Translations under genes and position numbers: made by a program
The notes under the pieces: generated by a model
Database searches by the model: none
What the model was told of the DNA's origin: nothing
Seen by the model: only the letters and a program-made list of their open reading frames with translations
Assembly (NCBI RefSeq): GCF_014699135.1
Contig: NZ_JACOFT010000006.1
Coordinates: 186,001 to 250,000 of the forward strand
DNA length: 64,000 nucleotides
Origin: Cognatundibacterium aquatile
GTDB taxonomy: Bacteria; Pseudomonadota; Gammaproteobacteria; Burkholderiales; Burkholderiaceae_D
Direction: 5' to 3'
Part shown: positions 56,166 to 64,000 of the stretch, one piece after another
Position numbering within the stretch: the stretch's first letter is position 1
Layout of the letters: every line of letters begins with the position of its first letter

Positions 56166-58418
56166 ATGAAGATCAATACAAAAAACAAATTATTGCAGCG
56201 TCGCCGTGCTCAGCAACTAGGCAGCTTGCTGAGCGTTGCCGCAATTTCCATCAGCACCGCTGCTGCTGAAAATGCGGCACCTCCGGCAAGTGACGATCAG
56301 GCGGGTCTGCCATCAGTCACAGTGACAGCCACACGCAGGGAAGCGAGTTTACGTTCGGTGCCTGTCGCGGTATCGGTACTCAACGGCGACCTGCTTGAAC
56401 AAGCGAATCGCAACAGCATCGACAGTATTGCCGCAGAATTACCGAGTGTGAATTTCCGTCAGCAAGGAGGCAATAAAGACAGCACTATCTTCGTCCGTGG
56501 GATAGGCACGATTTCCACATCACCCGGCGTCGAACCGACGGTTTCCACCGTGGTGGATGGTGTCGTCTTTGCTCGCCCTGGGCAGGCAACGCTGGACTTA
56601 CTCGACATCGACCGCATCGAAATATTGCGTGGCCCGCAGGGCACCTTGTTTGGCAAAAATGCGTCTTCGGGTGTGCTCAATGTCGTCAGCCGCAAACCTG
56701 GCAAAGACACTGCCGGTTTCATTGACGCCTCGTATTTTGAAGGTAATGAAAGGCGCTTACGGGCAGGTGTTTCCGGCACGCTGGCACCGGAAACAGTACG
56801 CGCCTCGCTGACTGCGCTGGACACGAAATATGACGGTAATGTCGATAACGTCACCAGCGGTAATAAGGTGAATGGATTCGACCGTCAGGGCTTACGTGCG
56901 AAAGTACTGGTAACGCCGAACAGCGACCTTGATATCACGCTGGTTGCCGACTATCTGCGTTCAAACAGTTCACCGACATTTGTCGCTTACAAATCCACCA
57001 GCGCACCATTTTCACAAGCGATTGCACCGGTGATCGCAAGCACTGAAAATCGCCAGATCCGCACCGATATTCCAAGTGATATCAGCGATTTCAACAAAGG
57101 GATTTCCGCGCAGATTGACTGGCGCAGTCAGGGTTATACACTCACCTCCATCACCGCCGCACGTCAGTGGGACAATGAACAGCACACGACCACATCGGCC
57201 ATAGGCAACAGTGCTGATCTCAGTCGTATCAGTGCAGCTTTTCCCGCGACCCGTGATATCGGCACGCTGCACTATCGCCAGTTTTCACAGGAATTACGGC
57301 TGGCCTCACCTAAAGACAGCATCGTCGATTACGTTCTCGGTGCTTATTATCTGCATGGCAAAGATGAGGAAACTTATCAACGCATCGTCACGACGTCAGC
57401 AACGTCGATCAATTCCGGTTTTGCGCCGTATAGTGTTACGAGCGATAGCTATTCCCTGTTCGGCGAAGGCAACTACGTGATCAGCGATGGATTGAAAGCG
57501 ATTGCCGGCGCGCGCTGGACGCGTGACGAACTTTCTTACAACCATGCCCGCACCTCAACGCAGACAACAGCATTTGCAGGCGTACAACCGGCCACCAACA
57601 ATGCCGGATCAACGTCCGAAAGTGCATGGTCCGGGCGCACAGGCTTGCAATATGATCTGAGCAAAGACATCAGCACGTATGCAACCGTGTCGCGTGGCTA
57701 CAAAGGCCCTGCTTACAATGTATTCTTCAACATGCTCAATCGCGACACGCTCGCGCTGAAACCAGAAACATCTGACTCCTATGAAGTCGGCATCAAGGCC
57801 ATCGGCTTCGATAAAAAGCTGAGTGTGAATCTGGCCGCATTCCAGACCAACTATAAAAACTATCAGGCGAATTTTTATGACACTGTCGCCGGTGCAGTTG
57901 TCACCCGTCTGATCAATGCGGGCGAAGTATCAACGCGTGGTGTGGAAATTGACGTTGAAGCGCGCCCTGCTTCCCGTCTAAATCTGAGTACATCACTGGC
58001 CTATATCGACGCCAGAATTGATCAGTTCAACTGCCCTGCTGCAGCCGCGGCCTCCTGCACGCTGAATGGTCAGACCTTACCATTCTCACCGAAATGGAAA
58101 AGCTTCAGCCGTGCCAGCTATGGTATTCCACTGGCCAATGGCTTGCATCTGGAGCTGTCTGCCGACTACAGCTGGCAAAGCAAAGTGCAGTACGACTTAT
58201 TCCAGTCGGTTAACACGATACAGGGTAGCGTCGGTTTGATTAATGCGAGCATCGCCTTATCCTCATCCGACAATGGCTGGCGAATTGCATTGATAGGAAA
58301 AAATCTGGGCGATAAGAGTTACGCGACGAATCTGGTCAACAGCAGCGGCTACGTCACCCGTGCAGTACCCCGCGACGATCAACGCTATTTCGGCATCACG
58401 GCCAGAAAGGATTTCTGA
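56166..58418 (+). CDS. TonB-dependent outer-membrane receptor
   Basis: A 750-residue receptor with a signal peptide (about 1-35), a TonB box-like stretch (SVTVTATRR, about residues 50-58), a plug domain (IDRIEILRGPQGTLFGKNASSGVLNVVSRKP) and a beta-barrel ending in the usual aromatic residue (ARKDF). AAAGGA lies before the ATG. With the monooxygenase four bases downstream and the binding protein in the divergent arm, it likely imports an organic compound rather than a siderophore. The substrate is inference. Confidence 0.93.
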   Translation: MKINTKNKLLQRRRAQQLGSLLSVAAISISTAAAENAAPPASDDQAGLPSVTVTATRREASLRSVPVAVSVLNGDLLEQANRNSIDSIAAELPSVNFRQQGGNKDSTIFVRGIGTISTSPGVEPTVSTVVDGVVFARPGQATLDLLDIDRIEILRGPQGTLFGKNASSGVLNVVSRKPGKDTAGFIDASYFEGNERRLRAGVSGTLAPETVRASLTALDTKYDGNVDNVTSGNKVNGFDRQGLRAKVLVTPNSDLDITLVADYLRSNSSPTFVAYKSTSAPFSQAIAPVIASTENRQIRTDIPSDISDFNKGISAQIDWRSQGYTLTSITAARQWDNEQHTTTSAIGNSADLSRISAAFPATRDIGTLHYRQFSQELRLASPKDSIVDYVLGAYYLHGKDEETYQRIVTTSATSINSGFAPYSVTSDSYSLFGEGNYVISDGLKAIAGARWTRDELSYNHARTSTQTTAFAGVQPATNNAGSTSESAWSGRTGLQYDLSKDISTYATVSRGYKGPAYNVFFNMLNRDTLALKPETSDSYEVGIKAIGFDKKLSVNLAAFQTNYKNYQANFYDTVAGAVVTRLINAGEVSTRGVEIDVEARPASRLNLSTSLAYIDARIDQFNCPAAAAASCTLNGQTLPFSPKWKSFSRASYGIPLANGLHLELSADYSWQSKVQYDLFQSVNTIQGSVGLINASIALSSSDNGWRIALIGKNLGDKSYATNLVNSSGYVTRAVPRDDQRYFGITARKDF

Positions 58419-58422
58419 GATC

Positions 58423-59721
58423 ATGACAAAACGCGAACTGAAACTCGGCGCTTTTTTACTTCATAACGGACATCATGTTGCCGCCTGGCGGCATCCGCAG
58501 GCCGATACCGGCGCAGACCCGCTCAGGCTGTACCAGCATCTGGCGAAAACTGCGGAACGTGCCTGCTTCGACGCCGTCTTTTTCGCCGACAGCGTTGCGC
58601 TGACCAGCGGCGTCGGCGGACTGGAGCCATTGACCTTGCTCTCTGCGATTGCCGCCGTCACCGATCGCATAGGACTGATAGGCACCGCCACTACAACATA
58701 CAATGAGCCTTATCATGTTGCCCGCAAATTCGCTTCACTGGACAGAATTTCCAGAGGTCGCGCTGGCTGGAATCTGGTGACCTCGGATAATGCAGCCGAA
58801 GCAGCTAATTTTGGCCGCACAGAACATGTAGGGCATGCAGAGCGCTATGAACGGGCAAAGGAATTTCATCAGGTAGTACAAGGTTTATGGGATAGCTGGG
58901 AAGATGATGCGATTCTGAACGATAAGCAAAATGCTATCCAGTTTGATCCGCAAAAACTACATACCTTGCAGCATCACGGCAAACACTTTTCTGTCGCAGG
59001 GCCGCTCAATGTCAGCCGCAGTCCGCAGGGAAAGCCGATTACCGTGCAGGCGGGCGGCTCGGAAACCGGAAAGAATCTGGCCGCTGAAACTGCCGACGTG
59101 GTTTTCACTGCGCATCCCACACTCGCCTCTGCGCAAGCCTTTTATCAGGATCTGAAAGCACGAGTGGAAAAAGCCGGACGTCATCGTGATGACTTGAAAA
59201 TCATGCCAGGTCTTTTTCCTGTCGTTGCAAAAACACAGGAAGAAGCACAACGGAAATTTCAGCTGCTGCAAGATCTGGTCACGCCGAAAGATGGCATCAC
59301 CCTGCTGGGAAGAATGATAGGTAATTTCGACCTGACACCTTATCCTGTCGATGAACCATTGCCGGAATTACCGCTCACAGATAATGGTCAGCAAAGCCGC
59401 CAGAAATTACTGACACAGCTCGCTCAGGGTGAAAATCTGACGATACGTGAACTGTATTTGCGCATCGCTGGCGGGCGCGGTCACTTCACACTGATAGGCA
59501 CACCGGAACACATCGCTGACCAGATACAGCTCTGGTTTGAAAATGATGCAGCAGATGGATTCAACATCATGTCGCCATATCTGCCCGGCGGCCTGGAAGA
59601 TTTCACAGAGTTGGTTGTTCCCGAATTGCAAAGACGCGGCTTATTCCGTACCAGTTATGCCGGAACCACTTTACGCGAACACCTTGGTCTGGCGTTTCCG
59701 AAAAACCGGTATGCGAAATAA
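58423..59721 (+). CDS. LLM-class FMN-dependent monooxygenase (NtaA/SnaA/DszA type)
   Basis: A 432-residue luciferase-like monooxygenase. Group features are LGAFLLHNGHHVAAWRHP at the start, FDAVFFADS, GRAGWNLVTSDN, and VQAGGSETGKNLAAETADVVF. Relatives use FMNH2 from a separate reductase to cleave dibenzothiophene sulfone, nitrilotriacetate, or dialkyl sulfones. The start ATG at 58423 follows GAAAGGA and lies four bases after the receptor stop, so the two are coupled. No flavin reductase is nearby. A strong terminator follows. Confidence 0.92.
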   Translation: MTKRELKLGAFLLHNGHHVAAWRHPQADTGADPLRLYQHLAKTAERACFDAVFFADSVALTSGVGGLEPLTLLSAIAAVTDRIGLIGTATTTYNEPYHVARKFASLDRISRGRAGWNLVTSDNAAEAANFGRTEHVGHAERYERAKEFHQVVQGLWDSWEDDAILNDKQNAIQFDPQKLHTLQHHGKHFSVAGPLNVSRSPQGKPITVQAGGSETGKNLAAETADVVFTAHPTLASAQAFYQDLKARVEKAGRHRDDLKIMPGLFPVVAKTQEEAQRKFQLLQDLVTPKDGITLLGRMIGNFDLTPYPVDEPLPELPLTDNGQQSRQKLLTQLAQGENLTIRELYLRIAGGRGHFTLIGTPEHIADQIQLWFENDAADGFNIMSPYLPGGLEDFTELVVPELQRRGLFRTSYAGTTLREHLGLAFPKNRYAK

Positions 59722-59748
59722 CTGAGTCCAATGTATCTTGTATTTTTT

Positions 59749-59787
59749 ATGCGACAAAAATTCCGGATATTTTTGTCGCATTTTTTC
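59749..59787 (+). terminator. Terminator of the receptor-monooxygenase operon
   Basis: ATGCGACAAAAAT (59749-59761) and ATTTTTGTCGCAT (59769-59781) are perfect 13-base arms, followed by a T-run. It ends the two-gene operon and shows that the FadL-like gene has its own promoter in 59788-59989. Confidence 0.93.
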
Positions 59788-59989
59788 TTCTGAAAATTGC
59801 GCTGCTCAGTTTTACCTGTGACGAAGTCGTCGTAGAAATTAGCCGACGCTGAATCATATATGCAAATTTAAAAATAATCGTTCCTCGCTTTTCCTTTCGA
59901 AGATTAAATCTCATTTGAACATCAAACCGCATACAACCAGGAGCGCGGTCAAACTGAAATCTGCCTGCTCCATCTCTAATGAGACTTTT

Positions 59990-61246
59990 ATGAAACACGC
60001 AAAATTACAATTCAACGTGCTGGCATTGAGCCTGCTGACGGTATCCACGGCCTTCGCTACCGATGGCTATTTTTCTCATGGCTACGGTATCAGAACTCAA
60101 GCCACTGGCGGTGCGGGTATCGCGTTACCACAAGATAGCCTGGCAGCGGCGAGCAATCCTGCAGGCATTGCGTGGACAGGAAACCGTATTGATGGCGGGC
60201 TCAGTTGGTTTAGTCCCAGCCGCAGCACCGACATCACCGGAAACGGTGTTCCCGGCGTTAATGGCAGCTACGAAGGGAATGACAAAAAGAATTTCTGGCT
60301 GCCTGAATTGGGCTACACCAGACAGTTGAATCAGGATGTCAGTATTGGTATTGCGGCTTACGGCAATGGCGGCATGAATACCGATTATGGCAAAAATCCT
60401 TACGCCGGATTTGGCAGTAAAGGCAGCGCTGGCGTTAATCTGGAACAGCTGTTCATTTCGCCTTCGCTGGCTTACAAAGTCAATGACCAGCATGCGTTTG
60501 GTGCTGCCATCAATTTTGCTTATCAACGCTTTTCAGCGAAGGGAGTCAGTGTTTTTTCATCGGCCTCTATCGACAGTAAAAACCTGACCGACAATGGCAA
60601 TGACAGCGCAACTGGCTGGGGACTGCGCCTGGGCTGGAGCGGACAGATCACTCCTGCGCTGACACTAGGTGCGACATGGGCATCGAAAGTCAAAACCGGT
60701 AATTTTGAAAAATACCGTGGTCTGTTCGCACAAGGCGGTGGTTTTGACATTCCGGAAAATTACGGTATTGGCCTGGCATACAAAGTACATCCGCAATTAA
60801 CGCTGGCAGCCGATCTGCAACAGATCAAGTATGGCTACATCAGCTCTATCGCCAATCCTCTGGCAAATTTATTTGCTGGAAATCCACTCGGTTCTGAAAA
60901 AGGCGCAGGCTTTGGCTGGCGCGACATCACTGTCGTCAAAGTGGGAGCAGTCTATGATTACAGCGAGGATCTGACCCTGCGTGCGGGCTACAATCATGGC
61001 GGCCAGCCTGTACCTGCCAGCGAAACTTTTTTCAATATTCTCGCGCCGGGAGTGGTGCAGGATCATCTGACGCTGGGCGCTACATACAAAGTGGCGAATG
61101 GCGGCGAATTGAGTTTTTCATATACACATGGTTTCAAAAAGACCGTCAATGGCAGTAATTCCATCCCAACATCTTTTGGTGCTGGCAATGCCAATGTCTC
61201 TCTTAGCGAAAATATAGTCGGCGTCGCTTACGGCTGGAAATTCTGA
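59990..61246 (+). CDS. FadL/OmpP1-family outer-membrane channel
   Basis: A 418-residue protein with a signal peptide (cleavage after STAFA near residue 22) and an N-terminal segment with the family NPAG (LAAASNPAGIAW), then a 14-strand-type barrel ending VGVAYGWKF. FadL-family channels carry hydrophobic compounds across the outer membrane. The ATG at 59990 is chosen for the signal peptide; the frame is open from 59915. With the adjacent genes it suggests a hydrophobic substrate for the locus. Confidence 0.9.
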   Translation: MKHAKLQFNVLALSLLTVSTAFATDGYFSHGYGIRTQATGGAGIALPQDSLAAASNPAGIAWTGNRIDGGLSWFSPSRSTDITGNGVPGVNGSYEGNDKKNFWLPELGYTRQLNQDVSIGIAAYGNGGMNTDYGKNPYAGFGSKGSAGVNLEQLFISPSLAYKVNDQHAFGAAINFAYQRFSAKGVSVFSSASIDSKNLTDNGNDSATGWGLRLGWSGQITPALTLGATWASKVKTGNFEKYRGLFAQGGGFDIPENYGIGLAYKVHPQLTLAADLQQIKYGYISSIANPLANLFAGNPLGSEKGAGFGWRDITVVKVGAVYDYSEDLTLRAGYNHGGQPVPASETFFNILAPGVVQDHLTLGATYKVANGGELSFSYTHGFKKTVNGSNSIPTSFGAGNANVSLSENIVGVAYGWKF

Positions 61247-61285
61247 ACACATCTGAGGTTGCGGTCTGAGATCACTACTCCAGCA

Positions 61286-61328
61286 CATGCTGCCATCCTG
61301 AATAGCTGTTCACAAGGATGGCAGCATG
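61286..61328 (+). other. Strong hairpin between the FadL-like and hydrolase genes
   Basis: CATGCTGCCATCC and GGATGGCAGCATG are perfect 13-base arms with a 17-base loop, 40 bases after the FadL-like stop. No T-run follows, so it could be an RNA stability element, a factor-dependent stop, or a regulator site. Confidence 0.65.
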
Positions 61329-61441
61329 CATTGTCACTACCGACGATTTACCGCATCACGCATTACTTAACCTCAACATCTCTTTACTCCGCCTGAGTCA
61401 GGGCATTTCGAGTAAAAACATTTTTGCTTACTGCCAGAAAT

Positions 61442-62794
61442 ATGACATTCAAAAAACACATCTGCATTGCCCTGTCTGGGATTACCGCAGCGGTTTGCCT
61501 TGCCCAGATCAATCCAGCTCTTGCAATCGATAACCGGATTGATCAGATACGCCCAGACGCACCAGAACTGGCTGCGTATGGCCGCTATCCTGTCGGCGTC
61601 ACAACACTACAGGTCAGCAATCCGGGGCAACTGGATATTCTGAATGCGAAACCAGATGAGGCTATCCCTCGCTATAACCGGCCGCTGACACTGGAAATCT
61701 GGTATCCAGCCGTCGCTGCTGACCACTCGCCATCGGCGACAACATTCCGCACGTTTTTACGCGATGGAAAAACAGAGGTGACGTTGACAGGGAAAGCAGT
61801 ACGTGATGCCGCTGCCGAAAAAAATGCAGGTGTATTTCCATTGGTGATCGTCTCTCATGGTTATCCGGGGAACCGCTTTCTGCTCAGTCACCTGACAGAA
61901 AATCTCGCCAGCAAAGGCTATGTCGTAGTGGCGATCGACCATACCGACAGCACGTTTCATGAGTTTAAAAATTTTTCCAGTACTTTATTAAATCGTTCTC
62001 TCGATCAGCTATTCGTATTAAATCAGATGGCACTGTTAAACGAACAGGACAATACCGGGAAATTAACAGGAATCATTGATGCAGCTAACACTGCGCTGAT
62101 TGGCTATTCCATGGGTGGTTACGGTGTGCTCAACAGTTTAGGTGCCGGCGTCAGCGCGAAAAGCGTGAGTGCACCAACCGTGCCGAATGGCGCGCTACAG
62201 AGTCGCGCAGCAAATGATCCACGTTATCTGGCATCCATCGACAAACGGATTAAAGCGGCAGTCGCATTTGCCCCCTGGGGCTGGAATGCAGGCTTATGGG
62301 ATACGCAGGCCCTGGCCGCCATCAAAACGCCACTTTTTTATATTGCCGGCAGTGCCGATGATGTCTCAGGTTATTCGCCCGGTGTGCGTAATCTGTTTGA
62401 ATCCAGCATCAATACAGGGCGCTATCTGCTGACATTTGAAAATGCCAATCACAGTGCAGGCGCACCGATTCCTGCCCCGAAGGAATCATGGCAGGCAGTG
62501 CCGACACTGAAACGTATTCCGGCTGAAAGTTATATCGACGCGGTGTGGGATAACACCAGGATGAATAATGTCTCCCAGCATTTTGTCACGGCATTTCTGG
62601 GAAAATATCTGAAACATGATGACAGCATGGATGCTTTTCTCGCGTTGACCGAAAATGCCAAAGACGGCAAGTGGAGCACAGATGAGAGTGGTAACAAAAA
62701 ACCCGACCATACGTATTGGAAAGGCTTCCCGGCTCGCACTGCGGTTGGATTGAAACTGGAATACCTGCCAGCGGCAACATCACAGAAACAATAA
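61442..62794 (+). CDS. Secreted alpha/beta hydrolase (dienelactone/PAF-acetylhydrolase-like)
   Basis: A 450-residue protein with a Sec signal (cleavage after PALA near residue 29). The nucleophile elbow GYSMGG is near residue 222, SHGYPGN forms the oxyanion region, and the catalytic His is likely in ENANHSAGAP. Such proteins split esters, lactones or phospholipid acetyl groups. It follows the FadL-like gene and could release a substrate outside the inner membrane. The ATG at 61442 is preferred to a TTG at 61424. Confidence 0.85.
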   Translation: MTFKKHICIALSGITAAVCLAQINPALAIDNRIDQIRPDAPELAAYGRYPVGVTTLQVSNPGQLDILNAKPDEAIPRYNRPLTLEIWYPAVAADHSPSATTFRTFLRDGKTEVTLTGKAVRDAAAEKNAGVFPLVIVSHGYPGNRFLLSHLTENLASKGYVVVAIDHTDSTFHEFKNFSSTLLNRSLDQLFVLNQMALLNEQDNTGKLTGIIDAANTALIGYSMGGYGVLNSLGAGVSAKSVSAPTVPNGALQSRAANDPRYLASIDKRIKAAVAFAPWGWNAGLWDTQALAAIKTPLFYIAGSADDVSGYSPGVRNLFESSINTGRYLLTFENANHSAGAPIPAPKESWQAVPTLKRIPAESYIDAVWDNTRMNNVSQHFVTAFLGKYLKHDDSMDAFLALTENAKDGKWSTDESGNKKPDHTYWKGFPARTAVGLKLEYLPAATSQKQ

Positions 62795-62796
62795 AT

Positions 62797-62836
62797 AAAA
62801 GCCGTATCCCTGAATGACAAGGATACGGCTTTTTTT
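62797..62836 (+). terminator. Terminator of the hydrolase gene
   Basis: GCCGTATCC (62801-62809) and GGATACGGC (62821-62829), with AAAA before and seven T after. Read the other way, the A-run also allows stop of the convergent sufS-type gene. Confidence 0.92.
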
Positions 62837-62902
62837 ACAGCGACCATGCCTATCGACTGACGCCGCGACGCTGATTTGTCAACGGCAGCCAGTCATTTTT
62901 GC

Positions 62903-64000
62903 TCAACTCCGGCGGGTCGCCGACAAGCGTTTGACCACCGCGATCAGGCGGTCTATTTCATCGCAGGTATTGTAGAACGCAAACGAAGGACGCACAGTTG
63001 CCTCAACACCAAAGCGTCGCAATATCGGTTGTGCGCAATGATGACCTGAACGTACCGCAATGCCTTCCTGATTCAGCGCGTGCCCGACTTCTTCGGTCTT
63101 GTAGCCAGCGAGAACAAAAGACGCAACACTCGCTTTGGCATGAGCCGTGCCTATCAGGCGTACGCCAGGTATGCTTTTCAGGCCATGGGTTGCATACTCA
63201 AGCAAAGCATGTTCGTACAAAGCAATTTTTTCAAGACCGATACGTTCCACATAGTCGATCGCAGCGCCCAAACCTACGGCATCGGCAATATTGCCGGTAC
63301 CAGCCTCAAAACGCGCTGGTGCAGGTTGATATTGGGTGCGTTCAAACGTCACATCCGCAATCATATTGCCGCCGCCCTGCCACGGTGGTAATTGCTCCAG
63401 TAAAGCTTTTTTACCGTAGACAACACCGATGCCGGTGGGGCCGAATACTTTGTGTCCGGAAAACACATAGAAGTCGGCATCCAGCGCCTGTACATTGACA
63501 CGCAGGTGCGACACCGCCTGCGCGCCATCCACCAATACGCGGGCTCCGGCACTATGCGCCAGCGCAATGATTTCCTGTACCGGTGTGATGGTACCCAGTG
63601 CATTCGACACCTGCGTGACCGAGACCAGACGGGTCTTGCTGTTGAGCAGTTTGCGATATTCATCCAGCAGAATCTGGCCGCTGTCATCCACCGGAATCAC
63701 CCGTATCACTGCACCCTTTTCTGCGGCCAGCTGTTGCCAGGGAACGATGTTGGCATGATGCTCAAGTTGCGACACGATGATCTCGTCACCGGCACCGATA
63801 AACTTTTTACCGAAAGTATTGGCAACCAGATTAATCGCTTCCGTCGCACCGCGAACGAAGATAATTTCCTCTGGCGACGCCGCCCCCAGAAAGCGTGCCA
63901 CGGTATTACGCGCACCTTCGTAAGCATCGGTTGCGCGCGCTGCCAATTCGTGTGCGGCACGATGAATATTGGAATTCTCGTGTGCATAGAAATAGCTGAG
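62903..64000 (-). CDS. sufS: SufS-type cysteine desulfurase (5' end beyond window)
   Basis: The frame is open to the window edge, so the gene is partial: 365 residues are visible and the first 30-50 are missing. The edge codes for SYFYAHENSNIHRAAHE, as in SufS. The PLP lysine is in FSGHKVFGPTGIG, the His stacking on PLP in SQLEHHANIVPW, and the catalytic cysteine in VRSGHHCAQPIL. It releases sulfur from cysteine for Fe-S clusters. SufS or CsdA naming cannot be settled without the neighbours. It is convergent with the hydrolase. Confidence 0.92.
   Translation of the reverse strand, partial: LSYFYAHENSNIHRAAHELAARATDAYEGARNTVARFLGAASPEEIIFVRGATEAINLVANTFGKKFIGAGDEIIVSQLEHHANIVPWQQLAAEKGAVIRVIPVDDSGQILLDEYRKLLNSKTRLVSVTQVSNALGTITPVQEIIALAHSAGARVLVDGAQAVSHLRVNVQALDADFYVFSGHKVFGPTGIGVVYGKKALLEQLPPWQGGGNMIADVTFERTQYQPAPARFEAGTGNIADAVGLGAAIDYVERIGLEKIALYEHALLEYATHGLKSIPGVRLIGTAHAKASVASFVLAGYKTEEVGHALNQEGIAVRSGHHCAQPILRRFGVEATVRPSFAFYNTCDEIDRLIAVVKRLSATRRS

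Noticed and set aside
62873..62890. A 15-base string also present near 21130 as a possible repeat or attachment site
   Set aside because: One shared 15-mer is expected by chance in 64 kb and the flanks do not align.

Overview
The window looks like a chromosomal segment of a facultatively anaerobic betaproteobacterium, most likely Burkholderiales and probably Oxalobacteraceae (Herminiimonas/Undibacterium-like). This rests on the moderate GC content, the rimP-nusA-infB-rbfA-truB order next to bipA/typA, the aat-bpt-pyrD neighbourhood and the gene content. The genus is inference. I see no phage, transposase or CRISPR array.

Region 1 (1-20909, all minus strand) is a compact nitrate-respiration island of 18 genes. 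In transcription order it holds narK1 and narK2 (transporters), narGHJI (membrane nitrate reductase), a parvulin-type isomerase, a hemerythrin protein with a Cys-rich tail, a polytopic membrane protein, moaA (molybdenum cofactor), a beta-carbonic anhydrase, narX-narL (nitrate two-component system), a Crp/Fnr regulator, ubiU-ubiV-ubiT (oxygen-independent ubiquinone synthesis) and a DGC-domain protein. The island carries transport, enzyme, cofactor, quinone supply and control. FNR/Dnr-like dyads lie before narK1, narG, the regulator gene and ubiU.

Region 2 (21250-30795, minus) holds tRNA-His, an LTXXQ-like hypothetical protein, dusA with a PCu(A)C copper chaperone, a very large SNF2-type helicase, a DUF1294 membrane protein, trhP (third U32 protein of the window) and an EamA transporter. 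Region 3 (30796-33715) is AT-rich and contains one plus-strand acyltransferase-3 protein fused to an AlgX/AlgJ-like domain, probably acquired.

Region 4 (33716-45055, minus) is core translation and chromosome maintenance: typA, truB, rbfA, infB, nusA, rimP, rluB, scpB and initiator tRNA-fMet. Region 5 (45195-52711) holds a Nudix hydrolase, an Amt transporter with a good sigma-54 promoter, the N-degron pair aat-bpt, pyrD, a tas-like aldo-keto reductase, and a solute-binding protein followed by two small membrane proteins.

Region 6 (52821-64000) starts with a periplasmic cyclophilin and continues into a probable organosulfur (or other small organic substrate) scavenging locus. A SsuA-like binding protein and a LacI-type regulator are divergent from a TonB-dependent receptor and an LLM flavin monooxygenase, with a LacI-style operator palindrome between the arms. 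A FadL-like channel, a secreted alpha/beta hydrolase and a SufS-type cysteine desulfurase (cut by the window edge) follow.

A short dispersed palindromic repeat bounded by ATACTCCCCC/GGGGGAGTAT occurs at 21-98 and 28332-28410, with a rearranged copy at 48799-48880. I do not recognise it as a named family.
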